Notes under the pieces: model-generated | What the model saw: only the letters and a program-made list of their open reading frames with translations | What the model was told of the DNA's origin: nothing | Database searches by the model: none | Position numbers and translations under genes: made by a program | Source: Hyphomonadaceae bacterium | GTDB lineage: Bacteria > Pseudomonadota > Alphaproteobacteria > Rhizobiales > Hyphomicrobiaceae | Reading direction: 5' to 3' | DNA length: 51,401 bases | NCBI GenBank assembly: GCA_019747815.1 | Contig: JAIEQJ010000047.1 | Coordinates: 1-51,401 of the forward strand | In this document: piece by piece, positions 1 to 8,500 of the stretch | How the letters are laid out: every line of letters starts with the position of its first letter | Position numbering within the stretch: the first letter of the stretch is position 1

Positions 1-34
1 CCCGCCCCTTGCGTCCCCGGCCGCAGCGCACGAG

Positions 35-51
35 CTTGATCGCAGATCAAG
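35..51. repeat. Short perfect inverted repeat
   Basis: Arms CTTGATC and GATCAAG with a 3-nt spacer. There is no following T-run, so it is not a clear terminator. The remainder of positions 1-188 holds no convincing gene. It could be an operator or chance. Confidence 0.25.
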
Positions 52-188
52 GTCGAGCGCGCAGAGCCGGGGTCTTTGCCCGTGCGATGCGAGCACATCT
101 GTTCGGCGACGTCCTGCGTGCCGACGCCGGAAGCCGCCCGGCCGCGAGAGGTTGCCAACAGGTGTAGCCGAGCCGGCCTCGGGCGGCG

Positions 189-992
189 TTACTTACCGCC
201 CAGGGCCTTCATCCTCCACAACTCCCAGGGGCGCATCACAACCTGTTGCTGGATGACGTCGGCTTGCTCACCTTCCTCCCTTTCGAGGTAGGTTATGGGC
301 CCGCCGAGCGCGATGGCCTGGGCCTGCAGCCGCGCATTGATCTCCGTGTAGACCGCCCGGTACACGGCCACCTGCACACTGGGAGCCACCACCACATTGC
401 CGTGGCCGCGCATCAGAACGACGGCTTTGTCCCCGAGGGTATCCGCCAGGGCCTTGCCCAATCGCGCGTTGCCAATGAGCATGTTGGTCATACCGGCGTG
501 CCTGCGTATCTCGAACACAGGCACTCCAGCGGCGAGGAATCCGGCGACATGATACATGGGCCGTAGCGGCACTTGGCTTGCTGCAAAGGGAACGACACCC
601 GGAGAATGCGTGTGGATCACCGACTTCACGTCGGCGCGCGCCTTGTAGATCTCGCAATGGATGAACCGCTCGAGAAAGCTGCTGCGGCCGCGTGCGTCGA
701 GGGCCGCGCACTGGTCGACGTCGTATTCCATAATATCGCCCGCAGCCGTCAGCGCCGGCGCCAGCGAGCGCGACAGCAGAAGGCGATTGGGATGGCCAGG
801 ATGGCGGATGCTGACGTGTCCGAAGCCGTCAAGCACACCCTGGTCGGCCAGAATGCGGTTGGCGGCAACGAGGTCCTCGACGACGGCGGCGTCCACCGGC
901 CCGCCGGACACCGCGGGCGCCTGCGCCAGCACCGGCGCTCCACAGAAGGCGGCGGCGAGTACGCAAACAGCAATCCCACAAGCCTTGATCAT
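189..992 (-). CDS. Class II aldolase/adducin-family protein with signal peptide
   Basis: 267 aa, close to the usual length of a class II aldolase domain plus a leader. Class II aldolases and epimerases use a Zn ion held by three His residues to form or break C-C bonds in phosphorylated or hydroxylated substrates. Here the HTHS motif (H127, H129) and the RGHG motif (H197) supply the three ligands, and E114 lies at the usual position of the catalytic acid. Residues 1-23 form a hydrophobic leader ending VLA before QAP, a good signal-peptidase I site, so export is predicted. That is unusual for a family that is mostly cytosolic. The substrate cannot be inferred. It is divergent from the next gene and has no operon partner in the window. 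Confidence 0.8.
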   Translation of the reverse strand: MIKACGIAVCVLAAAFCGAPVLAQAPAVSGGPVDAAVVEDLVAANRILADQGVLDGFGHVSIRHPGHPNRLLLSRSLAPALTAAGDIMEYDVDQCAALDARGRSSFLERFIHCEIYKARADVKSVIHTHSPGVVPFAASQVPLRPMYHVAGFLAAGVPVFEIRRHAGMTNMLIGNARLGKALADTLGDKAVVLMRGHGNVVVAPSVQVAVYRAVYTEINARLQAQAIALGGPITYLEREEGEQADVIQQQVVMRPWELWRMKALGGK

Positions 993-1144
993 GACAGCCC
1001 TCCCGATTGGACGTGTGCTTGGTCAGCTGCCCGTGCAGGGCGCTCAATCAGTCGGCCTTCCGGCCCTCGCGACGCCGGCTGGCCGCCGCCTTACTTTTAC
1101 GCTAAGGGAAAGCGGTCGGCATAAGAAAGGTAGGGAGTAGCACA

Positions 1145-1438
1145 ATGTCCGCAGACGGCACCTGGAAGCTGAGCATGCAAACACCCCTCGGTGAGCGCAA
1201 AGCGACACTCGCCCTGCAGAGCAGCGGTGGTGCGCTCACCGGCAAGCTGACCGGCGAGGAAGGCAACGCCACCGATATCTATGACGGCAAGCTGAGCGGC
1301 AACGCCGCGTCCTGGAAGGCCGATATCAAAAGTCCGATGCCGCTGACGCTGGCCTTCACCGCCACGGTGGACGGCAACAAGATCGCCGGCACCGTCAGCG
1401 CTCCGGTCGGCAGCTGGCCGTTCACCGGCAGCAAATAG
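1145..1438 (+). CDS. Small conserved-looking beta-rich protein, function unknown
   Basis: 97 aa with a good Shine-Dalgarno (GGGAG, 8-9 nt before ATG). No signal peptide and no cysteines. The sequence alternates polar and hydrophobic residues with Gly/Asn turns (GKLTGEEGN, GKLSGNAASW, VDGNKIAGTV), which suggests a small antiparallel beta-barrel or lipocalin-like fold. Codon use is ordinary for the region. I do not recognise a named family. It stands alone between a divergent aldolase gene and a convergent hydrolase gene. Confidence 0.65.
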   Translation: MSADGTWKLSMQTPLGERKATLALQSSGGALTGKLTGEEGNATDIYDGKLSGNAASWKADIKSPMPLTLAFTATVDGNKIAGTVSAPVGSWPFTGSK

Positions 1439-1527
1439 GCCTCACCGCGTCGCGCTGGGCACGGCGGCGGAGTGGACCGGACCGCACAAGGCCGCCTTGC
1501 CGCCGCTGTGCCTCGCGATTGCTGGCT

Positions 1528-3015
1528 TCAGGACGGCGACGGCTCGGGCTGTGACGACCCGAACGCGGATGCCGCCGGGCGGGGCGCCGGCGCGTCGGGA
1601 GGTGGATAGTACGCACGCGTGCGGGGATGCCTTCGCAGCGCAGGCGGCCGATAGGACACCATCGTGCCGTGGATGAGAACGGCAGGGCGCTTGAACCGCT
1701 CCAGGACCGTGGGATGCAGCAGGGCATCCTCCGGAATGTGCCGATGGCCCTCCCGCCAGCCGAAATTCCGGCGGTCGATCAGCAGCAGCGCCACCCACGT
1801 GAGCCAGCCGGGGCAAGCCGAGAAGAAGGCCTTGCGCTCGTCATGCTGCGCGCCGGCGCTGTCCGGATAGAGCCGCAGCAGCGAACGATCGATGATGATC
1901 GGCTCGGGAAGGCGTGACGCCTCCTCCACCATCCACCCGAGGGCGATGTCGGAGAGGCGAGATTCAGTTTCGGGGTAGCTGCCGCCGATATCGGAATGGC
2001 TGCCGGCAAACCAGACCTGCTTGAAGCGGGCTGAGAGGTGGGCGGCAGGAGCCTCACGCCCCCGGCCGGAGTCCTCGTCCCAGGGCACGCACTCAAATCT
2101 CTTGCGGTTCTCGTCGATCGCCAGCGCATGGCGGCCGTACCGAACCGCGTAGTGCAGGTGCGTATCATAGAAGGCCATGCGGTAGCGCGCCAAGCTCGCC
2201 AATCCCCGGTAGCGCAGGCAGAGCCCTAGGTAGAGCCCCATTGGCACGCCGAACCCGAACGCCGCAAGGAGCGGATGGAAAGGCCAGCCGAGGACGAGGG
2301 CGAGCAGCCCGGCCACAGCGGCGGCAGCCGCAAAGTGAGCGCCGGCGAGCAAGGCAAGCATGACGGACCCCGCACCCAACGTGCCCACCGTGTCCCACAC
2401 GCCGATGAAATAGGGCGCGGTGTTGGATGTCTTCGCGTCGCCGGAGCAGTACTTGGCGCGAAAGCCGCGGGCGAGGGCCTCGCGCTCCCTGCGATGGGGG
2501 TCGCGCCTGACCGAGCTGCCATGCTGGTAGACGTGCTTGACGGCCTCCGACGCGATGCGCCGCGCCGACCTCAGATCGCGCTGCAGCGGCCGAACCTGGC
2601 CCGATATCTCGCAGGCAACAGCGGTCGGTACGCCGCAATACTTCAGCACGCCGGCGACGCACCTGACCGTGTAGGCGCCGCGACTGAAGCCGAAGAGATA
2701 GATGCGGTCGCCCGGCTGCCAGATGCGGATGATCTCGGCGTAGCAGTCGATGATGTTCTGCGTGATGCCGAGCCCGGTCGTTTGGCCGAGAAAGTTGTAG
2801 ATGCGGCGCCACCAGCTGAGCCTGATACCCTCGCCGGACCCGCGCGAGCCGAGCCCGCCATCGTAGAAGGCGATCTGCCGGCTCGGATCGATGGATGTGT
2901 CCGGAGAGACACGCGTGGCGCGAAACAGCTTGTAGACGTTGCTGCGCCTTTCGTCGGGCATATAGCCGCCCGCCTGACCGGTGCCGTCCGAGAAGATGAG
3001 AATGTTCCTTCCCAC
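1528..3015 (-). CDS. DUF2235-family alpha/beta hydrolase (Tle1-like fold)
   Basis: I start it at a GTG preceded by GGAGGAA, giving 495 aa. An upstream ATG at 3150 would add 45 Cys/Trp-rich residues that do not look like protein. The N-terminus (NILIFSDGTG) and the nucleophile elbow GFSRGA (Ser about residue 111) are hallmarks of DUF2235. VWDTVG and HSDIGGSY supply the likely Asp and His of the triad. A hydrophobic stretch at about 2215-2390 encodes probably two membrane segments splitting the hydrolase core. Some DUF2235 members are type VI secretion phospholipases (Tle1), but no VgrG, PAAR or immunity gene is nearby, so a secretion role is not supported. It lies 150 bp downstream of the ArsR gene on the same strand. 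Confidence 0.82.
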   Translation of the reverse strand: MGRNILIFSDGTGQAGGYMPDERRSNVYKLFRATRVSPDTSIDPSRQIAFYDGGLGSRGSGEGIRLSWWRRIYNFLGQTTGLGITQNIIDCYAEIIRIWQPGDRIYLFGFSRGAYTVRCVAGVLKYCGVPTAVACEISGQVRPLQRDLRSARRIASEAVKHVYQHGSSVRRDPHRREREALARGFRAKYCSGDAKTSNTAPYFIGVWDTVGTLGAGSVMLALLAGAHFAAAAAVAGLLALVLGWPFHPLLAAFGFGVPMGLYLGLCLRYRGLASLARYRMAFYDTHLHYAVRYGRHALAIDENRKRFECVPWDEDSGRGREAPAAHLSARFKQVWFAGSHSDIGGSYPETESRLSDIALGWMVEEASRLPEPIIIDRSLLRLYPDSAGAQHDERKAFFSACPGWLTWVALLLIDRRNFGWREGHRHIPEDALLHPTVLERFKRPAVLIHGTMVSYRPPALRRHPRTRAYYPPPDAPAPRPAASAFGSSQPEPSPS

Positions 3016-3165
3016 TCTTCCTCCGCGCGGCCAGCGCGGCCGGCATTGCTGATCATCACTGCACCAGCACGAATCGCACAGACGACGGACTGTTTGCAGA
3101 TGGACCAGATGCTGCCAGCCACGCAAGGCCAGGCAGCCCGCCATCCACAAGCGCCGTTCGGGGAC

Positions 3166-3846
3166 TCACTCGGCAAGCCAGGCGGCGATGCGCTGCTCGC
3201 CGCCGCGCGCAAAGCGCACCACCCTGGACCCGCGCGACTGAGAGGCCCATTTGCGCGCCAGCACGTGCGCGAAGATGGCAGCACCCAGCGTGCCGCCGAG
3301 ATGCGACCGGCGCTCGCTCCAGTCGAGGCACTTGCGGCACAGCGGCCGCCGATCGCGCGCCAGCGCATCGAGGTCGATGCCGCGGGCGGAAAAGAAGGAG
3401 CGTGCGCGCGGCGTCACACGCACGGCTTCGCCGACCACCTCGATGAGCCCCCGCTTGGCCAGGCTGTCGAACAGCCTCACCGCCAGGTCGCCTGCCAGAT
3501 GATCGTAGCAGGAGCGGGCGCGCCTGAGATCTGCATCGCGCGGCCCGACGCGGATGCGCAGATGGCCGGCGCGCGCGGCCAGCGGCATCAGGCTCTTGAG
3601 CGCCGTCACCACGTCGGCATCCGCGAGGCGATAGTAGCGGTGGCGCCCCTGGCGCTCCACGGCGACGAGACGCGCCGTCTCGAGCTTGGCGAGGTGGCCG
3701 CTCGCCGTCGACAGGCTGAGCCCGGCCTCCTGGGCCAGCTCGGTCACGGTGAGCGCCGGGCCCGCCATCAGCGCGGTCAGCATGTTGGCACAGGCGGGGT
3801 TGCCGATCAGCGAAGCGACGCGGGCGATGTCCGGGCCTTCCTTCAT
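3166..3846 (-). CDS. ArsR-family transcriptional regulator with C-terminal extension
   Basis: 226 aa. Residues about 5-85 form a winged helix of ArsR type (SLIGNPACANMLTALM, LTVTELAQEAGLSLSTASGH, RQGRHRYYRLAD). The remainder, twice as long as in a minimal ArsR, contains a cysteine pair (LCRKC, near residue 170) typical of the larger ArsR subfamily whose ligand is often not a metal. It is divergent from the MFS gene at 4017, so it probably controls that transporter and itself. The ATG lies only 7 nt after a promoter-like -10 and has no Shine-Dalgarno, so a leaderless transcript is likely. Confidence 0.85.
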   Translation of the reverse strand: MKEGPDIARVASLIGNPACANMLTALMAGPALTVTELAQEAGLSLSTASGHLAKLETARLVAVERQGRHRYYRLADADVVTALKSLMPLAARAGHLRIRVGPRDADLRRARSCYDHLAGDLAVRLFDSLAKRGLIEVVGEAVRVTPRARSFFSARGIDLDALARDRRPLCRKCLDWSERRSHLGGTLGAAIFAHVLARKWASQSRGSRVVRFARGGEQRIAAWLAE

Positions 3847-3853
3847 ACTTTGA

Positions 3854-3881
3854 GATTTACCGAACTATGAATGCATGTCAA
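3854..3881 (-). promoter_or_regulatory. Predicted promoter of the arsR-type gene
   Basis: On the minus strand a perfect TTGACA (3876-3881) is followed 16 nt later by TAAATC (3854-3859). The ATG of the regulator begins 8 nt after the -10, so transcription would start at or beside the start codon. The segment is markedly AT-richer than its surroundings. The operator of the regulator probably overlaps it, but the palindromy is weak. Confidence 0.5.
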
Positions 3882-4016
3882 CGTGCCAGCATCATTCGGC
3901 AGGCCCTTGCCGGCACGGGAGGAAGGCAGCATGACCCGCACTGGGGGACACGGGGAGGGGGACACCGGGGGCGCACCCTTCACCTTCCCGTCGGCCCGCC
4001 GGACATGACCTGAGGG

Positions 4017-5243
4017 ATGCCGCCCGCCCCGCATCCCGCGGACGAGCGCTCGCCCCGCTATCCGGGCTGGCGCGTGGTTGGCGGTTGCTTTGCCATGGCC
4101 CTCATCTGCTGGGGCTTCGGCTTCTACGGCCACGCCTTCTATCTGGCCGAGCTGCAGCGCCTCCACGGCTGGCCGACCTCGATCATCTCCAGCGCCACCA
4201 CGGCCTACTACCTGGTCAGCGCGGTGCTGGTGGTGTTCATCAGCGACGCCATTCGCCGCCTCGGCGCGCGCCTCTGCGTGCTGATCGGCACGGCGTCGTT
4301 TGCCGCCTCGGTGGCGGCGCTCCCCTTTGTCGGCGCACCGGTCCAGCTGTTCGCGGTGTACCTCGTCATGGCGCTCGGCTGGGCCACCATGGGCGTGGGC
4401 GCCATCACCAACATCCTGGGATTGTGGTTTGATGCCAAGCGGGGCCTTGCCATCAGCCTGGCCCTCAACGGCGCCAGCTTCAGCGGCGTCATCATCGTGC
4501 CGGGGCTGGTGTTTCTCGCCGGTTTCGCAGGCTTCACGACCGCGATGCTGGCAGGGGCGGCGTCGATCCTGCTCCTGATGGTGCCGCTGGCGATCAAGGT
4601 TCTGGGCCCGCCGGCACCACGCGAGCCCGCCTCGGCAACTGCCCATGTCGGGGCCACGATCACCGGCCAGGGTGAATGGACGCGGGCCAAAGCCCTGCGC
4701 AGCCCGCGGCTCTGGAGCGTGTCCGCTCCCTTCGCGCTCGCGCTGCTGTCGCAGGCCGGCTTCCTCGTGCATCTGATCGCGTTTCTGGAGCCGGCAACCG
4801 GGCGCTCCACGGCCGGCATCGCCGTGGCCATCACCACCGCCATGGCAATCGTCGGCCGCCTCGTGCTCGGCACGATCGCCGACCGCACCAACCAGCGCCT
4901 CGCCAGCGCCCTCTCCCTGGCCAGTCAGGCCGCGGCCCTGACGGTCATGACGCAGACCGTCGACACGCACACCCTGCTCGTCGCCTGTGCGGTCTACGGC
5001 TTCTCGGTCGGCAATCTGATCACCTTCCCCTCGCTCATCATTCAGCGCGAGTTCGACGCCGCCTCGTTCGGCCTGCTGATCGGGCTGTCGACCGCCATCA
5101 CGCAGTTCACCTATGCCTTCGGACCGGGGCTGCTCGGGCTCGTGCGCGATGTCAGCGGCAGCTACACGGCCTCCGTGCTGCTTTGCGCGCTGCTCAATCT
5201 GATCGCGGCGGCCATTGTCGTGCGGCCGCCGCGGTCCGCCTAG
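4017..5243 (+). CDS. MFS transporter, 12 TM
   Basis: 408 aa, the standard length of a 12-helix major facilitator. The N-terminal half begins after YPGWRVVGGCFAMAL, a pattern common in the oxalate/formate and monocarboxylate-type MFS group. The central loop is polar (about residues 200-230, KVLGPPAPREPAS). Hydrophobic segments are evenly spaced on both sides. Substrate unknown, and import or export cannot be decided. The start is uncertain because GAGGG directly abuts the ATG. It is divergent from the ArsR gene and probably its target. Confidence 0.85.
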   Translation: MPPAPHPADERSPRYPGWRVVGGCFAMALICWGFGFYGHAFYLAELQRLHGWPTSIISSATTAYYLVSAVLVVFISDAIRRLGARLCVLIGTASFAASVAALPFVGAPVQLFAVYLVMALGWATMGVGAITNILGLWFDAKRGLAISLALNGASFSGVIIVPGLVFLAGFAGFTTAMLAGAASILLLMVPLAIKVLGPPAPREPASATAHVGATITGQGEWTRAKALRSPRLWSVSAPFALALLSQAGFLVHLIAFLEPATGRSTAGIAVAITTAMAIVGRLVLGTIADRTNQRLASALSLASQAAALTVMTQTVDTHTLLVACAVYGFSVGNLITFPSLIIQREFDAASFGLLIGLSTAITQFTYAFGPGLLGLVRDVSGSYTASVLLCALLNLIAAAIVVRPPRSA

Positions 5244-5409
5244 GCGAGGCGGGCGTCCGCCGGCGCCGGCGGCCAAGGCTTGCAAGGCCGCAGCGCGGCA
5301 GCGACCCGACAATTGCGTGGCGTGCTTGCGCAAATGCGAGCAGGGTTCATTGACCATCGCTGCGCGAATCGCACAAGGCTTCGTGTGCTGGCTGAATCAG
5401 GAGATGCAG

Positions 5410-5589
5410 ATGGCGAAAAGCAAGATTTCCGGCGACAACCAGCGCAAGGGCGCGGTGAAGACCCGGTCGCAGATCAAGAATCCCCTCACCGGCACGTGGA
5501 CGAAGCGCGACGACAAGAGCGGCAAGTTCATGGACGTGAAGGCAGACCCCAAGCCGTTCAAGGGCGTGCGCAAGGAAAAGAGGAAGTAG
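5410..5589 (+). CDS. Small basic conserved-type protein (59 aa)
   Basis: Starts at the second of two close ATGs, with AGGAG 7 nt upstream. The longer reading frame from 5215 lacks protein character before this point. The 59 aa are very Lys-rich with a repeated KSGKF / FKGVRK flavour and no hydrophobic core, so the protein is probably largely disordered and may bind nucleic acid. I recall similar short proteins in rhizobial genomes but cannot name a family. It is monocistronic, with 166 bp of upstream non-coding sequence. Confidence 0.65.
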   Translation: MAKSKISGDNQRKGAVKTRSQIKNPLTGTWTKRDDKSGKFMDVKADPKPFKGVRKEKRK

Positions 5590-5654
5590 CTCCTTTGGCG
5601 CGGACGGCGGGCGCAGCGTCCGCTGTCCGTGCGTGCTTATGTAAGCGCTCGAGG

Positions 5655-5999
5655 CTAGGCGGCCCGCGTTTGCTGCAGATCCAGGGGCAAACCGGCCTCC
5701 ACCCAGTCCTGCTTGCCCTCGGCATAGACCTCAACATTCGTGTAGCCCATGGCGCGCAGCGTATCGGCAGCAATGTGCGAATTCCGGCATGTGGCCGACG
5801 CACAATACGTGACGATGGCCGTGGTTTGGTCGGGTACGAGACCCGGGACGAGTTCGCGCACGCGCTCATGCGGCACGTTGAGGGCGCCCGGCAGATGCCC
5901 CTTGAGATAGGAGCTTTCGGGCAGCGCCTCCAGAATGACGATGGGCGCCTTGTCGTCGATCTTCGCCTTCAGGTCCTGCCGTGAGATGGTGCGCGCCAT
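5655..5999 (-). CDS. Rhodanese-like domain protein
   Basis: 114 aa, a single rhodanese domain. The start is the ATG with AGGAG 8 nt upstream. An upstream in-frame ATG at 6095 would run through the divergent promoter. The active-site loop is YCASATCRNS, with the catalytic Cys followed by a second Cys and Arg. This fits a sulfurtransferase or sulfane-sulfur carrier, though some relatives are phosphate- or arsenate-directed. SSYLKGHLPGALNVP is the usual substrate-entry region. Cytosolic. Divergent from a MarR gene with a palindrome between them, so it may respond to that regulator. Confidence 0.87.
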   Translation of the reverse strand: MARTISRQDLKAKIDDKAPIVILEALPESSYLKGHLPGALNVPHERVRELVPGLVPDQTTAIVTYCASATCRNSHIAADTLRAMGYTNVEVYAEGKQDWVEAGLPLDLQQTRAA

Positions 6000-6038
6000 G
6001 GCGTATCTCCTGGGAGTGTTGCGTGCTGGCCTATCAAT

Positions 6039-6057
6039 TGCAATCGAGATGATTGCA
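6039..6057. promoter_or_regulatory. Candidate MarR operator
   Basis: Perfect inverted repeat TGCAATC-GAGAT-GATTGCA in the AT-rich gap between the rhodanese gene (starts 5999, minus) and the MarR gene (starts 6163, plus). The size and 5-nt spacer suit a MarR dimer. An overlapping second motif TTGCATATGTAA (6054-6065) could be a second half-site or the promoter. Confidence 0.5.
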
Positions 6058-6162
6058 TATGTAATTATATGGGACACCGGTGCCGCCGCGGCCAATCACG
6101 ATTTCGGGAGGCTTGATGCTTGAGGCGCGCGCCGCCGGCGGCATGCATGTTGGAAACCGACG

Positions 6163-6600
6163 ATGGCAAGGGCGAAGACATCCGCATGGCCCCCGCTCCT
6201 GACAGCGCGGGCGCTGGTAATCGAGGCAATCGAGCAGCGGCTGGCTGAGGCCGGTCTGCCGGAGCTTGCCTGGTACGACGTGCTGTGGACGCTCGAGCAG
6301 GCGCCGTCCGGACGGCTCAGAATGCACGAACTGGCGGCCGCGACCGTGATCACGCGCAGCAACATGACCCGGCTGGTCGACCGGCTCGAAGCGGCCGGCT
6401 TGGTGACGCGCGCGCGCGATGCCGAGGACCGGCGCGGCGCCTTAGCGCTCCTGACATCCGCGGGCCGGGACATGCGCGCCCGGATGTGGAAGGTCTACGG
6501 CCCGGCCATCGCCCAGCTCTTTGATGCGCATGTAAGCGAGAAGGAGAGCGCCACCTTGCGCGCATGCCTGCTGCGCATAATCGAGGCCGCCCGCGCTTGA
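6163..6600 (+). CDS. MarR-family transcriptional regulator
   Basis: 145 aa, the standard MarR length. The winged helix runs from about 50 to 105 (LRMHELAAATVITRSNMTRL, then the wing RDAEDRRGALALLT with the conserved DxR). Flanking helices provide dimerisation. It is followed 34 bp later by an MFS transporter on the same strand, the classical MarR-efflux arrangement. A 7+5+7 palindrome lies 106 bp upstream. Likely autoregulated and derepressed by a small phenolic or toxic ligand, but the ligand is unknown. Confidence 0.88.
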   Translation: MARAKTSAWPPLLTARALVIEAIEQRLAEAGLPELAWYDVLWTLEQAPSGRLRMHELAAATVITRSNMTRLVDRLEAAGLVTRARDAEDRRGALALLTSAGRDMRARMWKVYGPAIAQLFDAHVSEKESATLRACLLRIIEAARA

Positions 6601-6634
6601 CCCGGGCGCCATATCCGCGGATTGTCCCGCCCCC

Positions 6635-7876
6635 ATGGACGGATCCGCACAAGCCATCGACGGTCGAAGCCAAGGACAGGTGGAATCCGCCTATGCCTGG
6701 GCGCGGCTGGTCGCGTCGCTGCTGCTCGGCACCATCGGCAGCATCGGCATGTGGGCCGTGGTGGTGGCGCTGCCAGCCGTGCAGGCAGACTTCAACGTCG
6801 CCCGCGCCGATGCATCCCTGCCCTACACGCTGGCCATGCTCGGCTTCGGCGGCGGCGCGGTGCTCATCGGCCGGCTGGTGGACCGGTTCGGTGTCGTCAT
6901 CCCGGTTGTCGCCGCGACGCTGATCATGGGCCTGGCCTTCATCGCTTCGGGGCTGGCACCCAGTCTGCTCCTGTTCGCGGTCGCCAACCTGCTGATCGGC
7001 TTCGGCAGCTCGGCGAGCTTTGCGCCGCTGATGGCGGATATCTCGCACTGGTTCACGCGTCGGCGCGGCATCGCCGTTGCCATTTGCGCGTCCGGAAACT
7101 ATCTGGGCGGGGCGATCTGGCCGCCGATCGTGCAACGCATCATCGAGACCTCCGGCTGGCGCGCGAACCAGATGATCGTCGGCGTCGTGTGCATCGCCAT
7201 GATGCTGCCCCTTGCGCTGGTGCTGAGGCGGCGGCTCGCGCCGCAGCAGGTGGAGGCCCAGGATATGGCGGCCGCCAGCGCCTCAGCTTCACTGGGGCTT
7301 CATCCCAGAGCGTTGTTCGCGCTGCTCTGCCTGGCGGGCATCTCCTGCTGCGTCGCCATGTCGATGCCGCAGGTGCATATCGTCGCCTATTGCGGGGACC
7401 TCGGCTATGGCGTCGCCCGCGGCGCGGAAATGCTTTCCCTGATGCTGGGGTTCGGCATCATCAGCCGCATCGCCTCAGGCTTCATCGCCGATCGCATCGG
7501 CGCTGTGGCGACGCTGCTGGTCGGATCGGTTCTGCAAGGTGTCGCCCTTCTCCTCTATCTGCTGTTCGACGGGCTTACGCCGCTCTACGTCATCTCCGCC
7601 CTGTTCGGCCTGTTTCAGGGCGGCATCGTGCCGATGTATGCCATCATCGTGCGCGAGTACTTCCCGCCGAACCAGACCGGCACGCTTGTGGGGCTCGTCA
7701 TCATGTCGACCATTCTCGGCATGGCGCTCGGCGGTTGGGTTTCCGGGGCGATCTTCGATATGACGGGCTCCTACTGGCAGGCGTTCGCCCACGGGCTGGC
7801 ATGGAACATTGTCAATGGCGCCATCGCCGTCTTCCTGCTCCTGCGCCGCAACAGGATGCGTCTGGCCCCCGCATGA
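6635..7876 (+). CDS. MFS transporter downstream of marR-type gene
   Basis: 413 aa, 12 predicted helices, beginning in TM1 at about residue 20. The A-motif region reads GRLVDRFG after TM2 and GFIADRIG in the second half, which is typical of MFS. It probably forms an operon with the preceding MarR gene (34-bp gap). The residues suggest the monocarboxylate/UMF1-like branch rather than drug/H+ antiporters, but this is weak. A GTCATCCCGG repeat follows 5 bp after the stop codon. Confidence 0.86.
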   Translation: MDGSAQAIDGRSQGQVESAYAWARLVASLLLGTIGSIGMWAVVVALPAVQADFNVARADASLPYTLAMLGFGGGAVLIGRLVDRFGVVIPVVAATLIMGLAFIASGLAPSLLLFAVANLLIGFGSSASFAPLMADISHWFTRRRGIAVAICASGNYLGGAIWPPIVQRIIETSGWRANQMIVGVVCIAMMLPLALVLRRRLAPQQVEAQDMAAASASASLGLHPRALFALLCLAGISCCVAMSMPQVHIVAYCGDLGYGVARGAEMLSLMLGFGIISRIASGFIADRIGAVATLLVGSVLQGVALLLYLLFDGLTPLYVISALFGLFQGGIVPMYAIIVREYFPPNQTGTLVGLVIMSTILGMALGGWVSGAIFDMTGSYWQAFAHGLAWNIVNGAIAVFLLLRRNRMRLAPA

Positions 7877-7880
7877 CATC

Positions 7881-7926
7881 CTGTCATCCCGGAATTGCGC
7901 GGCAAGCGCACTATCCGGGACCCAGG
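7881..7926. repeat. GTCATCCCGG-type palindromic repeat, copy a (single)
   Basis: Begins TGTCATCCCGGAATT and ends ATCCGGGACCCAGG, so it can fold on itself. It lies 5 bp after the MFS stop. No inverted partner is seen. Confidence 0.75.
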
Positions 7927-7969
7927 CACCACAGGGGCATCACTTCCCCACCGATGCAGACCCGGGCGG

Positions 7970-8398
7970 TCAGGTCGGCGCTTTGGCCGCGGCAAGCGCC
8001 TTGCGCAGCGCCTTGAGCTCCTCGAAGCGCTGCGTCACATCACGCAGGATCGCGGCCATGCCGGTGATCCTCCCGGCGCCGTCGCGAAACGCAATGATGG
8101 AGAACTCGACCGAGATGCGCGTGCCGTCCTTGCGCAGCGCCGGCACAGACAGCATGTCGCCCGCACCATAGCGCGTGTGGCCGGTGCGGATGGTTGCGTC
8201 GTAGCCCTGCCAGTGGCGCTGACGCAACGTGGATGGGATGATGATGTCCAGCGACTGCCCCACGGCGTCTTCCGCGCTGAAGCCGAATAGGCGCTGGCAG
8301 CCTGCATTCCAGAAGCTGATGATGCCCTGGGTGTCGCAATACAGCACGCCATCCGGCGCGTCGACGACAAGGCGGCGAAAGAACTCGGGGTCATGCAT
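7970..8398 (-). CDS. Stand-alone PAS domain protein
   Basis: 142 aa from ATG 8398, essentially one PAS fold plus a short C-terminal helix. LVVDAPDGVLYCDTQGIISFWN, LFGFSAEDAVGQ and FRDGAGRITGMAAILRDVT are standard PAS/PAC motifs. No kinase, GGDEF or HTH output is attached, so it probably acts by protein interaction or as a ligand sensor for a separate partner. Relatives often bind haem or flavin, but no ligand residue is diagnostic here. The start has no clear Shine-Dalgarno, and the in-frame ATG at 8443 is an alternative. Confidence 0.8.
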   Translation of the reverse strand: MHDPEFFRRLVVDAPDGVLYCDTQGIISFWNAGCQRLFGFSAEDAVGQSLDIIIPSTLRQRHWQGYDATIRTGHTRYGAGDMLSVPALRKDGTRISVEFSIIAFRDGAGRITGMAAILRDVTQRFEELKALRKALAAAKAPT

Positions 8399-8500
8399 GG
8401 GCGAGATCCGAAAGGTTGAGCGTGCCGGCCACACCGATCGCAACGGGCATCTCCATCCTCATCGTCTCGACCCCGGCATGGGTGGTGCGGGGCTCATGCT

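Noticed and set aside
1528-3015. Type VI secretion effector
   Set aside because: DUF2235 matches Tle1-like folds, but no VgrG, PAAR, adaptor or immunity gene lies nearby.
2275-3870. Plus-strand frame of 531 codons opposite the DUF2235 and ArsR genes
   Set aside because: Antisense shadow. Both minus-strand genes have clear motifs.
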